From NCBI RefSeq assembly GCF_949628265.1, contig NC_088786.1, forward strand, positions 30,773,681 to 30,837,680: a DNA stretch of 64,000 nucleotides, in the 5' to 3' direction. Shown here one piece after another: positions 15,101 through 24,480 of the stretch. The position numbers and the translations under genes were made by a program. The notes beneath the pieces were generated by a model. The model searched no databases. It saw only the letters and a list, made by a program, of their open reading frames with translations, and was not told where the DNA came from. This DNA is from Cloeon dipterum. Its lineage: Eukaryota; Arthropoda; Insecta; Ephemeroptera; Baetidae. How positions within the stretch are numbered: position 1 is the stretch's first letter; the number at the start of each line of letters is the position of its first letter.

Positions 15101-15374
15101 ATTTTTATCTCCTTTCAAATCGCACATGCACATTTCTCAGCAAAGTCTTTCTCTATATTTGATAAATCGATCCGGAATCAATTTTTTAATGCATAAAGAG
15201 CGAATATTTTTGATGTATTTTTTTTGTAATCATAGTGAAAGTTTTACCCCAAAAGAATTTCTTCTAACCTGCGTCTTTTGTTTGCAGATCGACAGTTCAA
15301 GAAATTTGCGCATAAGTGACCCCAACCAAGCATTAAACGGGAAAAGTAAAAACGGCGCTGAGACGTCTGTGTAA
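3184..15374 (+). CDS. Ndae1: SLC4 sodium-driven bicarbonate/anion exchanger (5' partial)
   Basis: Plasma-membrane transporter that exchanges or cotransports bicarbonate and chloride with sodium. Exons read: 3184-3317, 4232-4462, 5810-5942, 8916-9037, 9103-9288, 9827-10207, 10863-11107, 11167-11332, 11394-11711, 11775-11870, 11927-12103, 12164-12342, 12401-12719, 12792-12950, 13007-13212, then alternative ends from 13858. Optional cassettes are at 6329, 7600 and 8062. All junctions keep phase. The N-terminal cytoplasmic domain is recognisable from [40 protein letters not shown] and [12 protein letters not shown]. The membrane domain starts near [19 protein letters not shown] and [16 protein letters not shown]. 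The exofacial loop at about 11440-11605 has four cysteines and four N-glycosylation sequons (NCS, NST, NWS, NGT), typical of Na-coupled SLC4 proteins. With all cassettes the readable part is about 1,210 residues. The start codon is not visible. The exact transport mode (Ndae1 or NBC-like) is inferred from insect orthology. Confidence 0.93.
6329..6490 (+). other. Ndae1: Candidate cassette exon of the SLC4 gene (Ser/Pro-rich)
   Basis: A GC-rich open block of exactly 54 codons, entered and left in phase 1, so its inclusion preserves the frame between the exons ending at 5942 and starting at 8916. It encodes a Ser/Thr/Pro-rich segment beginning [14 protein letters not shown] and ending near GPYLTVPG, suited to a regulatory linker. 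The donor (CCAG then gtcagg) is acceptable. The acceptor after CCAAAG has a poor pyrimidine tract, so the left boundary is uncertain and inclusion may be conditional. Confidence 0.5.
7600..7665 (+). other. Ndae1: Candidate cassette exon of the SLC4 gene (Lys/Gln-rich)
   Basis: A 66 bp block with a good acceptor (ccctttacag) and a donor gtgagt after TTTATA. It is symmetric in phase 1, so the frame survives inclusion or skipping. It encodes a strongly basic segment, [19 protein letters not shown], in the variable part of the N-terminal domain just before the membrane domain. A basic insert there could affect lipid or partner binding; that role is inference. Confidence 0.5.
8062..8271 (+). other. 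Ndae1: Candidate cassette exon of the SLC4 gene (70 codons)
   Basis: A 210 bp GC-rich open block, symmetric in phase 1, with acceptor gtgcacag and donor G|gttctg. It encodes a segment with [18 protein letters not shown], a Met-rich stretch and [17 protein letters not shown]. Its GC content and codon composition stand out from the flanking AT-rich intron. The donor is weak, so exact ends and usage need transcript data. Confidence 0.6.
13858..13999 (+). other. Ndae1: C-terminal exon A of the SLC4 gene, with internal donor at 13969/13970
   Basis: The exon continues from 13212 in phase. It gives a basic then acidic tail ([11 protein letters not shown], then a glutamate/aspartate cluster, then ITIK). 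If read through it ends with [10 protein letters not shown] and TAG at 13997-13999. A donor gtgggg directly after ATCACCATCAAG (ends 13969, phase 0) lets the same exon splice to either downstream C-terminal exon. Confidence 0.75.
14450..14650 (+). other. Ndae1: Alternative C-terminal exon B of the SLC4 gene
   Basis: A 201 bp phase-0 open block starting after acceptor cccccaag and ending with TAA at 14648-14650. Joined to the donor at 13969 it encodes a 66-residue tail: [14 protein letters not shown], an acidic [11 protein letters not shown] run, then a Gln/Ser/Lys-rich end. Its codon use and composition are protein-like. The reverse strand is also partly open here, but nothing recognisable is encoded. 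Confidence 0.6.
15288..15374 (+). other. Ndae1: Alternative C-terminal exon C of the SLC4 gene
   Basis: A phase-0 exon after a strong acceptor (cgtcttttgtttgcag), with 28 codons and TAA at 15372-15374. It encodes [18 protein letters not shown] and ends in GAETSV. The final E-T-S-V fits a class I PDZ-ligand consensus (S/T-x-hydrophobic), so this isoform alone might be anchored by a PDZ scaffold; that is inference from the motif. Confidence 0.6.
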
Positions 15375-18300
15375 TCCAGTGGGACAGCGCCAAAGCCGAA
15401 ATCAAACACTGAACGCATTTTAGCCAAAGTCTGCGACCCTTTTGACTCCATTTAGGTGCAGTAATACCGCAATTAATTAACTTGTTACATTGTCTCCGCC
15501 GCTTCTTCGGTTCCTTCCCAAGGAACTGTGTTGTTTATTATGAAACACGCGCGCGCTCTGCCGGTGAATCAATTCATCGGGGGGTTTTTTTTTTTATTTC
15601 TCTGACAACAACGCAGGCAACTTTTATCCAACTCTCATCCCAGTGCAATTATCCATCAACGGACGTGAGTCAGGCAGGGCGCGCACGCGGCTCGTAATAA
15701 CGTCATTTTGTTAAGATAATATTATATATCGTTGATGTGCTCATTGTGCTCTATTATAGTTTTTAAAAACTCAAAAGACAAAAAATCATACTTGTATTGG
15801 TTTCGCCAGGCTTGAAGCAAAAGTCAATTTCAGCAGTGTGTATAGTTGTTGATGCGGAATACGGCAGTTGCATTGTAAAACCGTCATTTTTACATATCTG
15901 CCATTCTGTCTCGAGTAGACGGCAGCTGTCAATTTTTCAGCAATTTCGGTGCATTTGCTTTCTCTGGAAACACAACCCCCTTCAAATAAGCAGGCAGCTT
16001 TTATTCCACAGTAGCGAAATTTCAAGCAAAGGGGCCACACACACACACACACACACTGTCGCGAGGAAACGATTTTGAAGCAGTATTTTTAAGAAGGGAA
16101 ATGTAATCCATCAACTTCGCTGTAAAATGAGCAGAAACCGAAAAACTAAACGAAGTGACAAATACCGTTGAATAATATATTTTATCACGCGTCTTTTAAG
16201 GTGAGAATAATTAGCAGTTGTAAAACGATTAACTACTACGGAATATTTAATGCGTAGTGTTTTTAGCTCTTAACATTTGGTGAACTCTTTGTTATAGAGG
16301 ACGAGATTAAGCTGAAAATCTACTTCTGTGTTTAGTTTAGTTGACATGTTTTTGAATGGTTAGCGCAATCGCCCTGTTTTGTTTTTGGCAAAATTTTCTA
16401 ACGTTACTACATGTAGGTCGGCTGAATTGTTGATGATTTTTTGGTCGATGTTTGTGTCTTTAGAATTCCAATTTAAGCGGCTGTGTGTTTCGATGCAGTT
16501 TGGTGCATTTTATCTTTTCACGTTGATAACTATACTGCGTTTTAACCCGTTTAACGTTTTTGCCGTCTCCTTAAACATTATTTGTTGACTCATGCATCAC
16601 AACAAGTTTACTTTTACAACCCTCGATAGTTTAAAAAAGTTAAGCGTTGCAACAGTAACTTTACTGCCACATGTGTATTACTCTTTTGGGTGCCAGGGTT
16701 CTATATCGATTTGAAATGTTGTGCCAAAATATGCTGATTTTATTTACATTTTTGGTACCTATTAGCAGATCAGGAACGTTTTAACTGAAGCAAATGGGAA
16801 AATATATTCAAATCGGAGCAAACTGATTGTGTAATAATTGTGCCTAAAACGCTGGTATATATATATTTTACAAGTATTACATATAGGGAATCATACCTCT
16901 GTATTACATACGAACGCATTGTGTAAATACATAATTTCACCTAGACAAGAAAATTCAAGAACCAGGTGGACAGAAATCAAAATTGCTCAGTGTCGTGAAG
17001 ATCTGAATTGTTAGCCAAATTCAATCTCCGTTTTGAAGTAAAACTCGTAAGAAACCACACGCACGCTATTACAATACAGATGAGTGTTGAAAACAGTACT
17101 GAATGATTGTGAAAACACACACACGTGAGTGTTAGTTCTTGCACTTGTAGGGTAAAATAGAGAGGAAATTAGGCTCAAAATAATCAAACACTTAATGAGA
17201 ACTGCAGTAGTAAATGTCGTTAGATTTCTGATTGACAGAGCTTTAGCGTGCAAGAAATGAGCAAGTGAATAATGTTATGTGCATTGTGTCAATTTTTGGG
17301 GGTCAGTTGAGAACGAAAATCAGCCATTTTGACTTTCCAGCATTCTGATCGAAACATTAAATTAAACATTAAAATTGAAGCATTGAAAGAAACAATGTCA
17401 TAATAAAATCGAGATGATGTATAATCACAAGGAATGTGAAAATAGTTTTATTTTGACACCGAATATATCACCTTTTTAAAACCTCATGAATTTCAGAAAT
17501 AATAAGCATATTATATAACCATTATTGCCATTTTATTTAGAAGATCAAATTTGTTGAATTCTGTCTTGATGGAGAGAAACATGAAATTTATTCTTTGGAA
17601 AAATAGTATCTTTTTCGGCAGCGTAGAAACTACGCATAGCTTAACTAACTCTTGAATTTCCATTGTCGAATTGATATGACTACTGTTGCCCTTTTCATGC
17701 AATAAATTACAGTTTGTTTTAGTTATGAGCAATTTCTATGCTGACAACAGGTTATTGTGTAATTTATGATATGCGCATTAAAGTCTTTGGATTTTCTATA
17801 TTTTATAGATCTGCAGTTTTCATTCAATAAAAATTAGCAAGATTTTTCAAGGAATTAAAGCCAATAATTGCAGTTCTCTGAACTTGGCACGATTCAGTAG
17901 TGTCAATTTCAACTAAAATCTCCCCATGACCGAAAAGTCGACGAAAAACGTGTAGGCAACCAGCGCAGCTGATGTGTTTCGCGGGTTGCAGATTAGTATA
18001 TAAATAATGTTGCTGCAACTACTTAACATCAGATTTTGCAGCAACTTTGCGTAACAGAATAGTTTTTTTTTTTAAATAAAGGTGGAGCATTGAAAAATAC
18101 GAAGTTATATCAACAATGACGACTTTCAATTATTTATTAATGGATTTCACCGAATAACAGTTTGCACTAGAGAATATAACAAAACGAATTGAATAAATAA
18201 TCTTGTGACAGATGCACAAAAATGAAAATTCAACTTTCCATCATAACGAATATTAATACTCGCGTTAAGGGTATATCAACAAAATATTTGGTGGTTTCGC

Positions 18301-19019
18301 ACTGACTACAAAAATAAAATTTCTACTTTGGCAGAAGAGGTCCTATTATTCTACAATATTATTTTCATAATGATCTTAGTAATTTGCGCTTATTATGGCT
18401 TGCAAGATGAGAAAGTCCAAAATATGAAAAGCATTTTGCAACAATAAGGGACTAAGCGATTCTCGTGTCGTAGCAAAGATGAAAACCAGATAGAATGATG
18501 TCTTTTAAAACTCAACGTGACATATGACGTTGATATAACAAATGATTGACTTTTCATGTCTCCGAATACATTGAATTCATTAACATTAATTAGTCTTTTC
18601 ATTTCAAGGATGAAATCACAAAGGGTTAACTGGTAAACAATAGATGTATACTTTCACATAATACTGTTCAATTTAACAAAAATGGTAACTTCACAAATCA
18701 GGTAACATAAAGCAATAAATTATCTAATACATGTGTGCAAGCAGGCACAGATCTGTGTAAATAGGATTGCACAGTTTCGTTCGCCGAAATCAATAAGTAC
18801 AAAAAAAGTTCCTCTCAATAATTGTGAAGTCGAATGACTGATCCCTCAAAAGAGGCAAGAATAACAGCTCTTTAGACTAAAATGAACTTCGCAGCGGGTT
18901 TGAAATTTGAACTCCTGTCAAAAGCGTAGCAAAAATGCCCTGGCTTTTGCTCCAGAATATCGACATGATATAAAAGTCCTTGAATCAGCAATGTAGATAG
19001 GAGAGATTCTCATATATAG
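15375..19019. other. AT-rich 3' UTR and intergenic DNA
   Basis: No exon recognised on either strand. The left part is likely 3' UTR of the SLC4 transcripts. The right edge is downstream flank of the minus-strand glycerol-3-phosphate dehydrogenase gene. The longest open frames (70-93 codons) lack protein-like composition. Confidence 0.6.
16036..16056. repeat. CA microsatellite
   Basis: A pure run of about ten CA dinucleotides between GGGGC and CTGTCG. Confidence 0.9.
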
Positions 19020-19025
19020 TTTATT
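19020..19025 (-). terminator. Gpo1: Candidate polyadenylation signal of the mitochondrial G3P dehydrogenase gene
   Basis: TTTATT on the plus strand is AATAAA on the minus strand. It lies about 180 bases downstream of the stop codon, giving a reasonable short 3' UTR. The motif is common in AT-rich DNA, so this is positional inference. Confidence 0.45.
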
Positions 19026-19101
19026 ACCGTCATTTGAAATGCTCCGTATAAAAAGCCTCTTTTATCAATCTATGAGTTTTTGGAGTTCAATATTGAAAAA
19101 T

Positions 19102-19105
<4 letters not shown>

Positions 19106-19134
<29 letters not shown>
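19106..19134. repeat. CT microsatellite in the 3' UTR region of the G3P dehydrogenase gene
   Basis: About 14 uninterrupted CT units. In the minus-strand transcript it is a GA run between the stop codon and the candidate polyadenylation signal. Confidence 0.9.
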
Positions 19135-19136
<2 letters not shown>

Positions 19137-19204
19137 CTGCGAAAAGCAATTAACCAGACCAGAGTGGTAAAGACAATACTGAAATGAGTTGCATTGAGTT
19201 CAAT

Positions 19205-22200
19205 TTACAACCCACCACCGCTTCGATCAACGCTGATTCCCTTCTTCAGCCGCTCCCTCTCGAGGTGCTCTTCCTCAATCTCGGCAATCGTCGCGAACCT
19301 TGAGTAAGTGACAGCACCAGATTTGATGGCAGACATCATCTGTAGATTGAAATATAGGGTTAATATACATTACGTTGGAGAAACAATAATAATTCATTAC
19401 CTGTAAGTACTCATCAAGCTCGACCTGCCCGTTCATGTTGGTATCGATTTCTCTCAAGATTTCATGCAGCTGTTCTCCAGAAACTTCTTCACCAGTGCGC
19501 TGAAAGAGATTATTTTACATGTCAAAAATGTAAAATAGCATGTTTGCAAGCAATTTAAGTTCAAACTGGTTTGAGATAAACAGTTTCAACACCCTGTTGG
19601 TATGGGTGGACGAAATTTACTGGGGGAGGGTGTTGCCCTTGTCCTAACAGTCCTATCTTGACGATATCTAAAATGTTAGGTTAAATTTCCAAAAATTGAC
19701 TGTTTTACAGGGACTCAAAAGAGCATTTCTTTTGCCTGGATTGAGGTAGATAAAAATGGTTGTTAATGCTTTAAATTTAACGCCAAACATGTTTCCTTTG
19801 GTGACCAAAATCAGGTCGAATATTAATAAATGGCATACCTTAGCCCCTAGCACATAAAATCTTGAAAATCCTAAATAGCCAAAATGTTGTCCGTTTACGT
19901 GGCAACAACTTATCAAAAATACCTTCAAACTGTTTCTGATGTCATTGATGGAGACGTAGCCCTTCTTGTCCTTGTCGATCAGGTTGAACCTCTTGATGTA
20001 CATCTGCACCTCGTTCTTGCTCAGGTTGATGGGAATCTTGTCCCTGCTGGCCCTGTTCACGTTCTGGCCCATCTCTAGCTGCAGGAACTTGAGGGCCGCC
20101 TCAAATTGCGCCTTCTTCTCGTTGGCATTCCAGCCGAGCTCCTCGCCCATCAGGTCAACGATCATGGGCAACGCCTCCTGGGCCGCCTGGACGTTGAGGA
20201 AGGCCAGGCGGAGGCGGCGGGCGATCACGTCGATGGCGGTGCACGCATACTCCTTCACAGCGTAACGCACCTCAGCATCAATGTAAGGGAACTCGGGGTG
20301 CAGACGCTTGCCAATGATGGGCCACCGCTGGCCGGTCATTGCCGCCAACCTTGCCACTGCGAAGGCGCGGTCGCCGTATGTGTTGGCCAAGTGCTGAGCA
20401 ACCTGTGGAAAGGGGAAAAGGGATTCATGATACTTTCATCAAGAATGACTAGACTTTAAGAACCATAGGCATTCCTCTTTCAAGGAACAGTCCATTAACT
20501 TGTAAAACTATTTTATTATGTTGTTCAAATATAAAAAAATATCATCTACAACTAGGAATTAAAAAAATTATAATTGCAAATTAAAGCCCAGCAAATCCAA
20601 ATTTAAATTTTAACGCAGCAACTCCCAAAATGCATGACAGTAGGTCCAAATTAGTATGATTAGTTAGGTTGAGGTCCATTAAATTTACCATCTAGATTCA
20701 CACAAGCCTCTGGATTGTTTTTTCAAAGCTCATCTGATGTACATATAATCAGTTTTGTTAAATGCTTTAAAATTGCCAAATCAACAAAGTTATAGCTTTA
20801 AATCTGCAGTGATTTACCTCGCACTCAAGACCAAAATCCTGCACCAGTCTAATATACATGGTTGGCGACCATCCCTTGCCACCTTCAAGATACAGCCCGT
20901 CGGTTTGTGTATTCTCCATAGGAGGTTTCAAGTTAAGCGCCTTGACCGCAGCATCGATGGTTTCGTACGCCATGGCTCTGTATGTGGTCCACTTTCCACC
21001 GGCGATGGTCACCAGGCCGTTCTTGGAAACGTGGACAATGTGGTTGCGAGCCAAGGATTGCGTATCAGGTTTGTTTGGGTCAGACACAAGGGGACGGATG
21101 CCGCTCCATGCAGAGAGTACATCTCCTCGACGAACTGCAATTCATTAAGTCAATAACAGAGTTTTATTCAGTTATTTATTGATTTTGTGAGTTAATCATC
21201 AGACACCAACTCCTTCAAACTTGGCTACTTTTCATTTCAACTTAGATTCTACATATATCGCTCACCTTCAACGTCAGGGCTCAGGTAGTGCTTGACCTCA
21301 TCCAAAATGAACTGAATCTCATCCTCAGAAGGGGCAGGGTGGTGAGTGATCTCGCACGGAGCGTCAGTGGTGCCAGCGATGGTCTGCTTTTCCCAAGGCA
21401 GGAAGAAGATGACTCTGCCGTCGGAGGTGGCAGGGTCAAGCAGGCCCATTTGGTCAGGGCTGTAGTAACCTGGCAGCACAATGTGCACTCCAGAGCTTGG
21501 AGCGCAGATCTCCTTAACTTTTGGGTCGTCCATCTTCCTGATTGAGTCAGTGAAGGGGCCAGTGGCGTTGATGACGCACTTGGCCTTCACTTCCCACTCC
21601 TTGCCATCGCCCATTTCGTCCCGCATTTTGGCACCGCAGACCTTGCCGTTGGCGTCCTTCAGAAGGCTGGTCACCCGCACATGGTTGGCCACGGTGGCGC
21701 CGTATCGCGTGGCAGTCAGGGCCAGGGCCAGGTTCATTCTCGCGTCGTTTTGCTGGCCTAAACCAGAAGCAAACCCGCAATTATTGATCACCCCTTTTAG
21801 TGGGGAAAGGAACACTAGAGGCTTTACCGTCATAATAAACAATGGCTCCGCAGAGCTTGTCTTTCTTCAGCATGGGGAACAACTCTAAGGCGTCTTTCTT
21901 GGACAGATAGTAAGAGCTCTTGACACACTTGGAGCCGGCGACGAGGTCGTACATTTTGATGCCAAACCAGAAGTAAGGGATTTGCCACCAGCTGTCAAGT
22001 GTTACCGTCAGTTGTTTGCAATGAATTGGAAAAAAGAAGATCGTTACGTGTAGACAGGCAGCATGATGGGCAGCGGGTGGGACAGGTGGGGCGCCACAGC
22101 CAAAAGATTGGCTCTCTCGTAGAGTGCCTCCTTGACCATGTTATACTGGTCCACGTCGAGCTGCATAATGGCCTTTTGAAGGTAGCGGACGCCTCCGTGA

Positions 22201-23008
22201 ATCAGTTTGGTGCTACGACTGCTAGTGCCAGAGCCAAAGTCGTCTGCCTCTACCATGGCCGTCTTCAAACCTGAGAGGGACATAAAAGTTGGAAGTTTTA
22301 CAATTTAATGGCATAATAGTCTGGTCCAAAATGGTGATGACAAAAATAGCTTTTCTTTAGAATAGGGCTGAACTGGTACAGGGATAAAATTTTATACTTT
22401 ATAGCCACAAATTCAATGTTGTTTATAGGTTATAATAAAATCAGCTTTTATCATTAAAATATATATGTAGAAAGCATAATAGGACCTCTTATCAAAATAA
22501 ATATTTACTAATTTACTAATTTTCATTCCTTCTAAGAGATTTTTTTAACCATTGGCACGCCAGCTACGCAACAATTAGATAATTAGCAACTCCTAACTCT
22601 ATACCTTTTAGGACAATGTTTCACTATGAAGGGCTTAAAATAGAAGCAGCTCTATAGTGAACAACAGCAAGCACTTTAATAATACCTCTTGTTGCAGCAT
22701 CCACTGCACATCCTGCTCCAGTTGCACCGCCTCCAATGATGAGCACGTCAAATGATTCTTTTTTCAGTGAATCCAACTGCTCTGCTCTAGTGGGAAGATG
22801 TCTAGTTGACTTTACCTTTGCCAGGTTGGTCTCCATCATCACAAGCTTTTAAATGCAAATTATTCGGACTGATTTCTACAAACAAGTTTAATTTTAGGAA
22901 AATAACCTTCTTTTTGCTGTTCAGGTCATCCCAGAGCCAGCTGCCCAGGACACCTGTGGTTCCCAGTAAGGCTCCTCCATAGGCCAATTTTCTCAAGCGT
23001 GAAGCCAT
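19205..23008 (-). CDS. Gpo1: Mitochondrial FAD-dependent glycerol-3-phosphate dehydrogenase
   Basis: Oxidises glycerol-3-phosphate to dihydroxyacetone phosphate on the outer face of the inner mitochondrial membrane and passes electrons to ubiquinone (glycerophosphate shuttle). Nine coding exons: 22907-23008, 22686-22845, 22048-22270, 21828-21991, 21266-21757, 20818-21134, 19923-20402, 19401-19499, 19205-19339. All phases agree, giving 723 residues against about 727 in human GPD2. The N-terminus is basic and hydrophobic (MASRLRKLAYGGALLG), fitting mitochondrial targeting. The FAD dinucleotide-binding motif VLIIGGGATGAG is at about residues 68-79. Family blocks include STKLIHGGVRYLQKA, NATGPFTDSIRKMDD and TIAGGKWTTYRAMAYE. 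Two calcium-binding EF-hand loops are intact: DKDKKGYVSIND (about 629-640) and DTNMNGQVELDE (about 665-676), so calcium activation is expected. The intron at 19500-19922 is largely filled by a dispersed repeat. Confidence 0.96.
19610..19918 (+). repeat. Diverged copy of the foldback-element arm inside a G3P dehydrogenase intron
   Basis: About 300 bp recognisably related, in the same orientation, to the left arm of the foldback element at 45084-47028. Shared blocks include gttgccct, ttccaaaaattg, ttttacaggg, aatgccaaac (here aacgccaaac), ctag-acataaaat and aaatagccaaaatg, in the same order. No matching inverted arm is visible, so it is a solo or decayed copy. It covers about three quarters of the 423 bp intron and reaches within a few bases of the donor at 19922. 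Confidence 0.75.
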
Positions 23009-24480
23009 GATTTCACGATAAATTTAGATCCAACCTGCAACAGAGCAAATCCACTCTTTGAGTTTACATTAAGCACGAAATTCAAGCATGATTCAAAAAT
23101 AGAACTAAAAATAAAAGATTCGTATTTGGACCCTACAAGAACGCCGGGTTTCGTGTTTACTGTCGGACCTGTGTGGGAACGCATGCCAACAGAGGGTTTT
23201 AACACCAATTTGGTTAAATGATGCTGTTGTGAAAAGCACAAAAATTTGGCATCGGATCAATTCCTAGCGCCAGTTGGCATTAATATAGTAGTCTGTGACG
23301 TTAAAATCGTCTCACGGCAGCCGCCACAGGCCAGAGTGCGGTGTCACGTTTTTCGAGCATGATTTTTTCGAGACACCTTTCTTAATCATACAAGTCGTTG
23401 CAAAATACGAAGTGTAAATAATGACAAGGAAACGAGCGATAAAAAAGGCTTTTGCAATAAGCCGCAAACCAAATAGAAAAAAGGCTTGGGAATAAGCAAT
23501 ATATATGTTTGTCAAGATATTACCAGAACTATTTCGTGGTTACCATAGCATTGGTAAGAGATAATTTTTTATATAAGACCAATAAACTGAACAAAAAATT
23601 TGAAAAACACAATAATATAGCTCACCAAATATAACAAAATAATTAACTTACAGTAAGTTCACATTGAGTATAGCAAAAGAGCGACTACAACTAAAGTCAT
23701 TGCTGATCAGGATAATTGCATTGCATAACAAACAATAAATATATGCAGGGCTGCATTGTCATTTTTTTCTGCTGGGAGGAAAATTCAATAACCATATAGG
23801 TTTCTAGCAAACCTAACAAGGTGTTATCCTTGGCTCCAATTACAGTGCGCTCTAAATGCATTTGACAGCAGCACTGCACTACTTGACGAAATGCACCCGC
23901 GGCAAAGGCCAAGAATCACGCGCGCGCACATTGGGAACATTGTATTACACCAGCAAAAATAAAATCAGTGCACTCACCCCTGTAGCTTCTATGAATAAGG
24001 TCCAAGTGCAAAAACGGTCTTATTTTGGATAATGCTAGCCTGTAGCACAAAAGTGAACAAAACTGTCAGAAGTAGCAGAACGTACTGTTCAATTCAGCTT
24101 TCTCCAGCAATTTACTAGTCGAAACCGCAATTAGAGATAATTATTAAGGTCCGCGAGAGCCAGTTGCCCAACACCCGTCGACTGAGGCTGTTTCTCCGCG
24201 AGACAAAGATTTAAAGGTGCACACACGGCTGCCGGCAACCACAGGTCGACCCCGATTTGCAAGCCAAATTGTCCAAAGGGACTTACCTTTCAAATAACCA
24301 ACGGCCTGCAGACAGTGGAGGCGTGCAATATTGTATTTTCACGGGCGGTTCGATTTCATCGCCCTCTTATCGTCCTCAGAGAGCACCGAAAAGGCAGATC
24401 AGAGGTCGCAGCTGGGTCGAGGCAACCGCGACTTCGACGACAACGGCCTCTCTTTGCTGAGCGTGCGAATAACGTCGACT
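23009..24480 (-). promoter_or_regulatory. Gpo1: 5' UTR and probable alternative leader exons of the G3P dehydrogenase gene
   Basis: The start-codon exon appears to begin at 23034: on the minus strand ctgttgcag precedes GTTGGATC. Two minus-strand donors upstream could join it. One is at 23978, where exon sequence ending CTACAGGG meets gtgagtgc. The other is at 24287, where TTATTTGAAAG meets gtaagtcc. Two separate non-coding first exons would imply two promoters, as known for mammalian GPD2. Transcription starts are not determinable from sequence. Confidence 0.5.
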
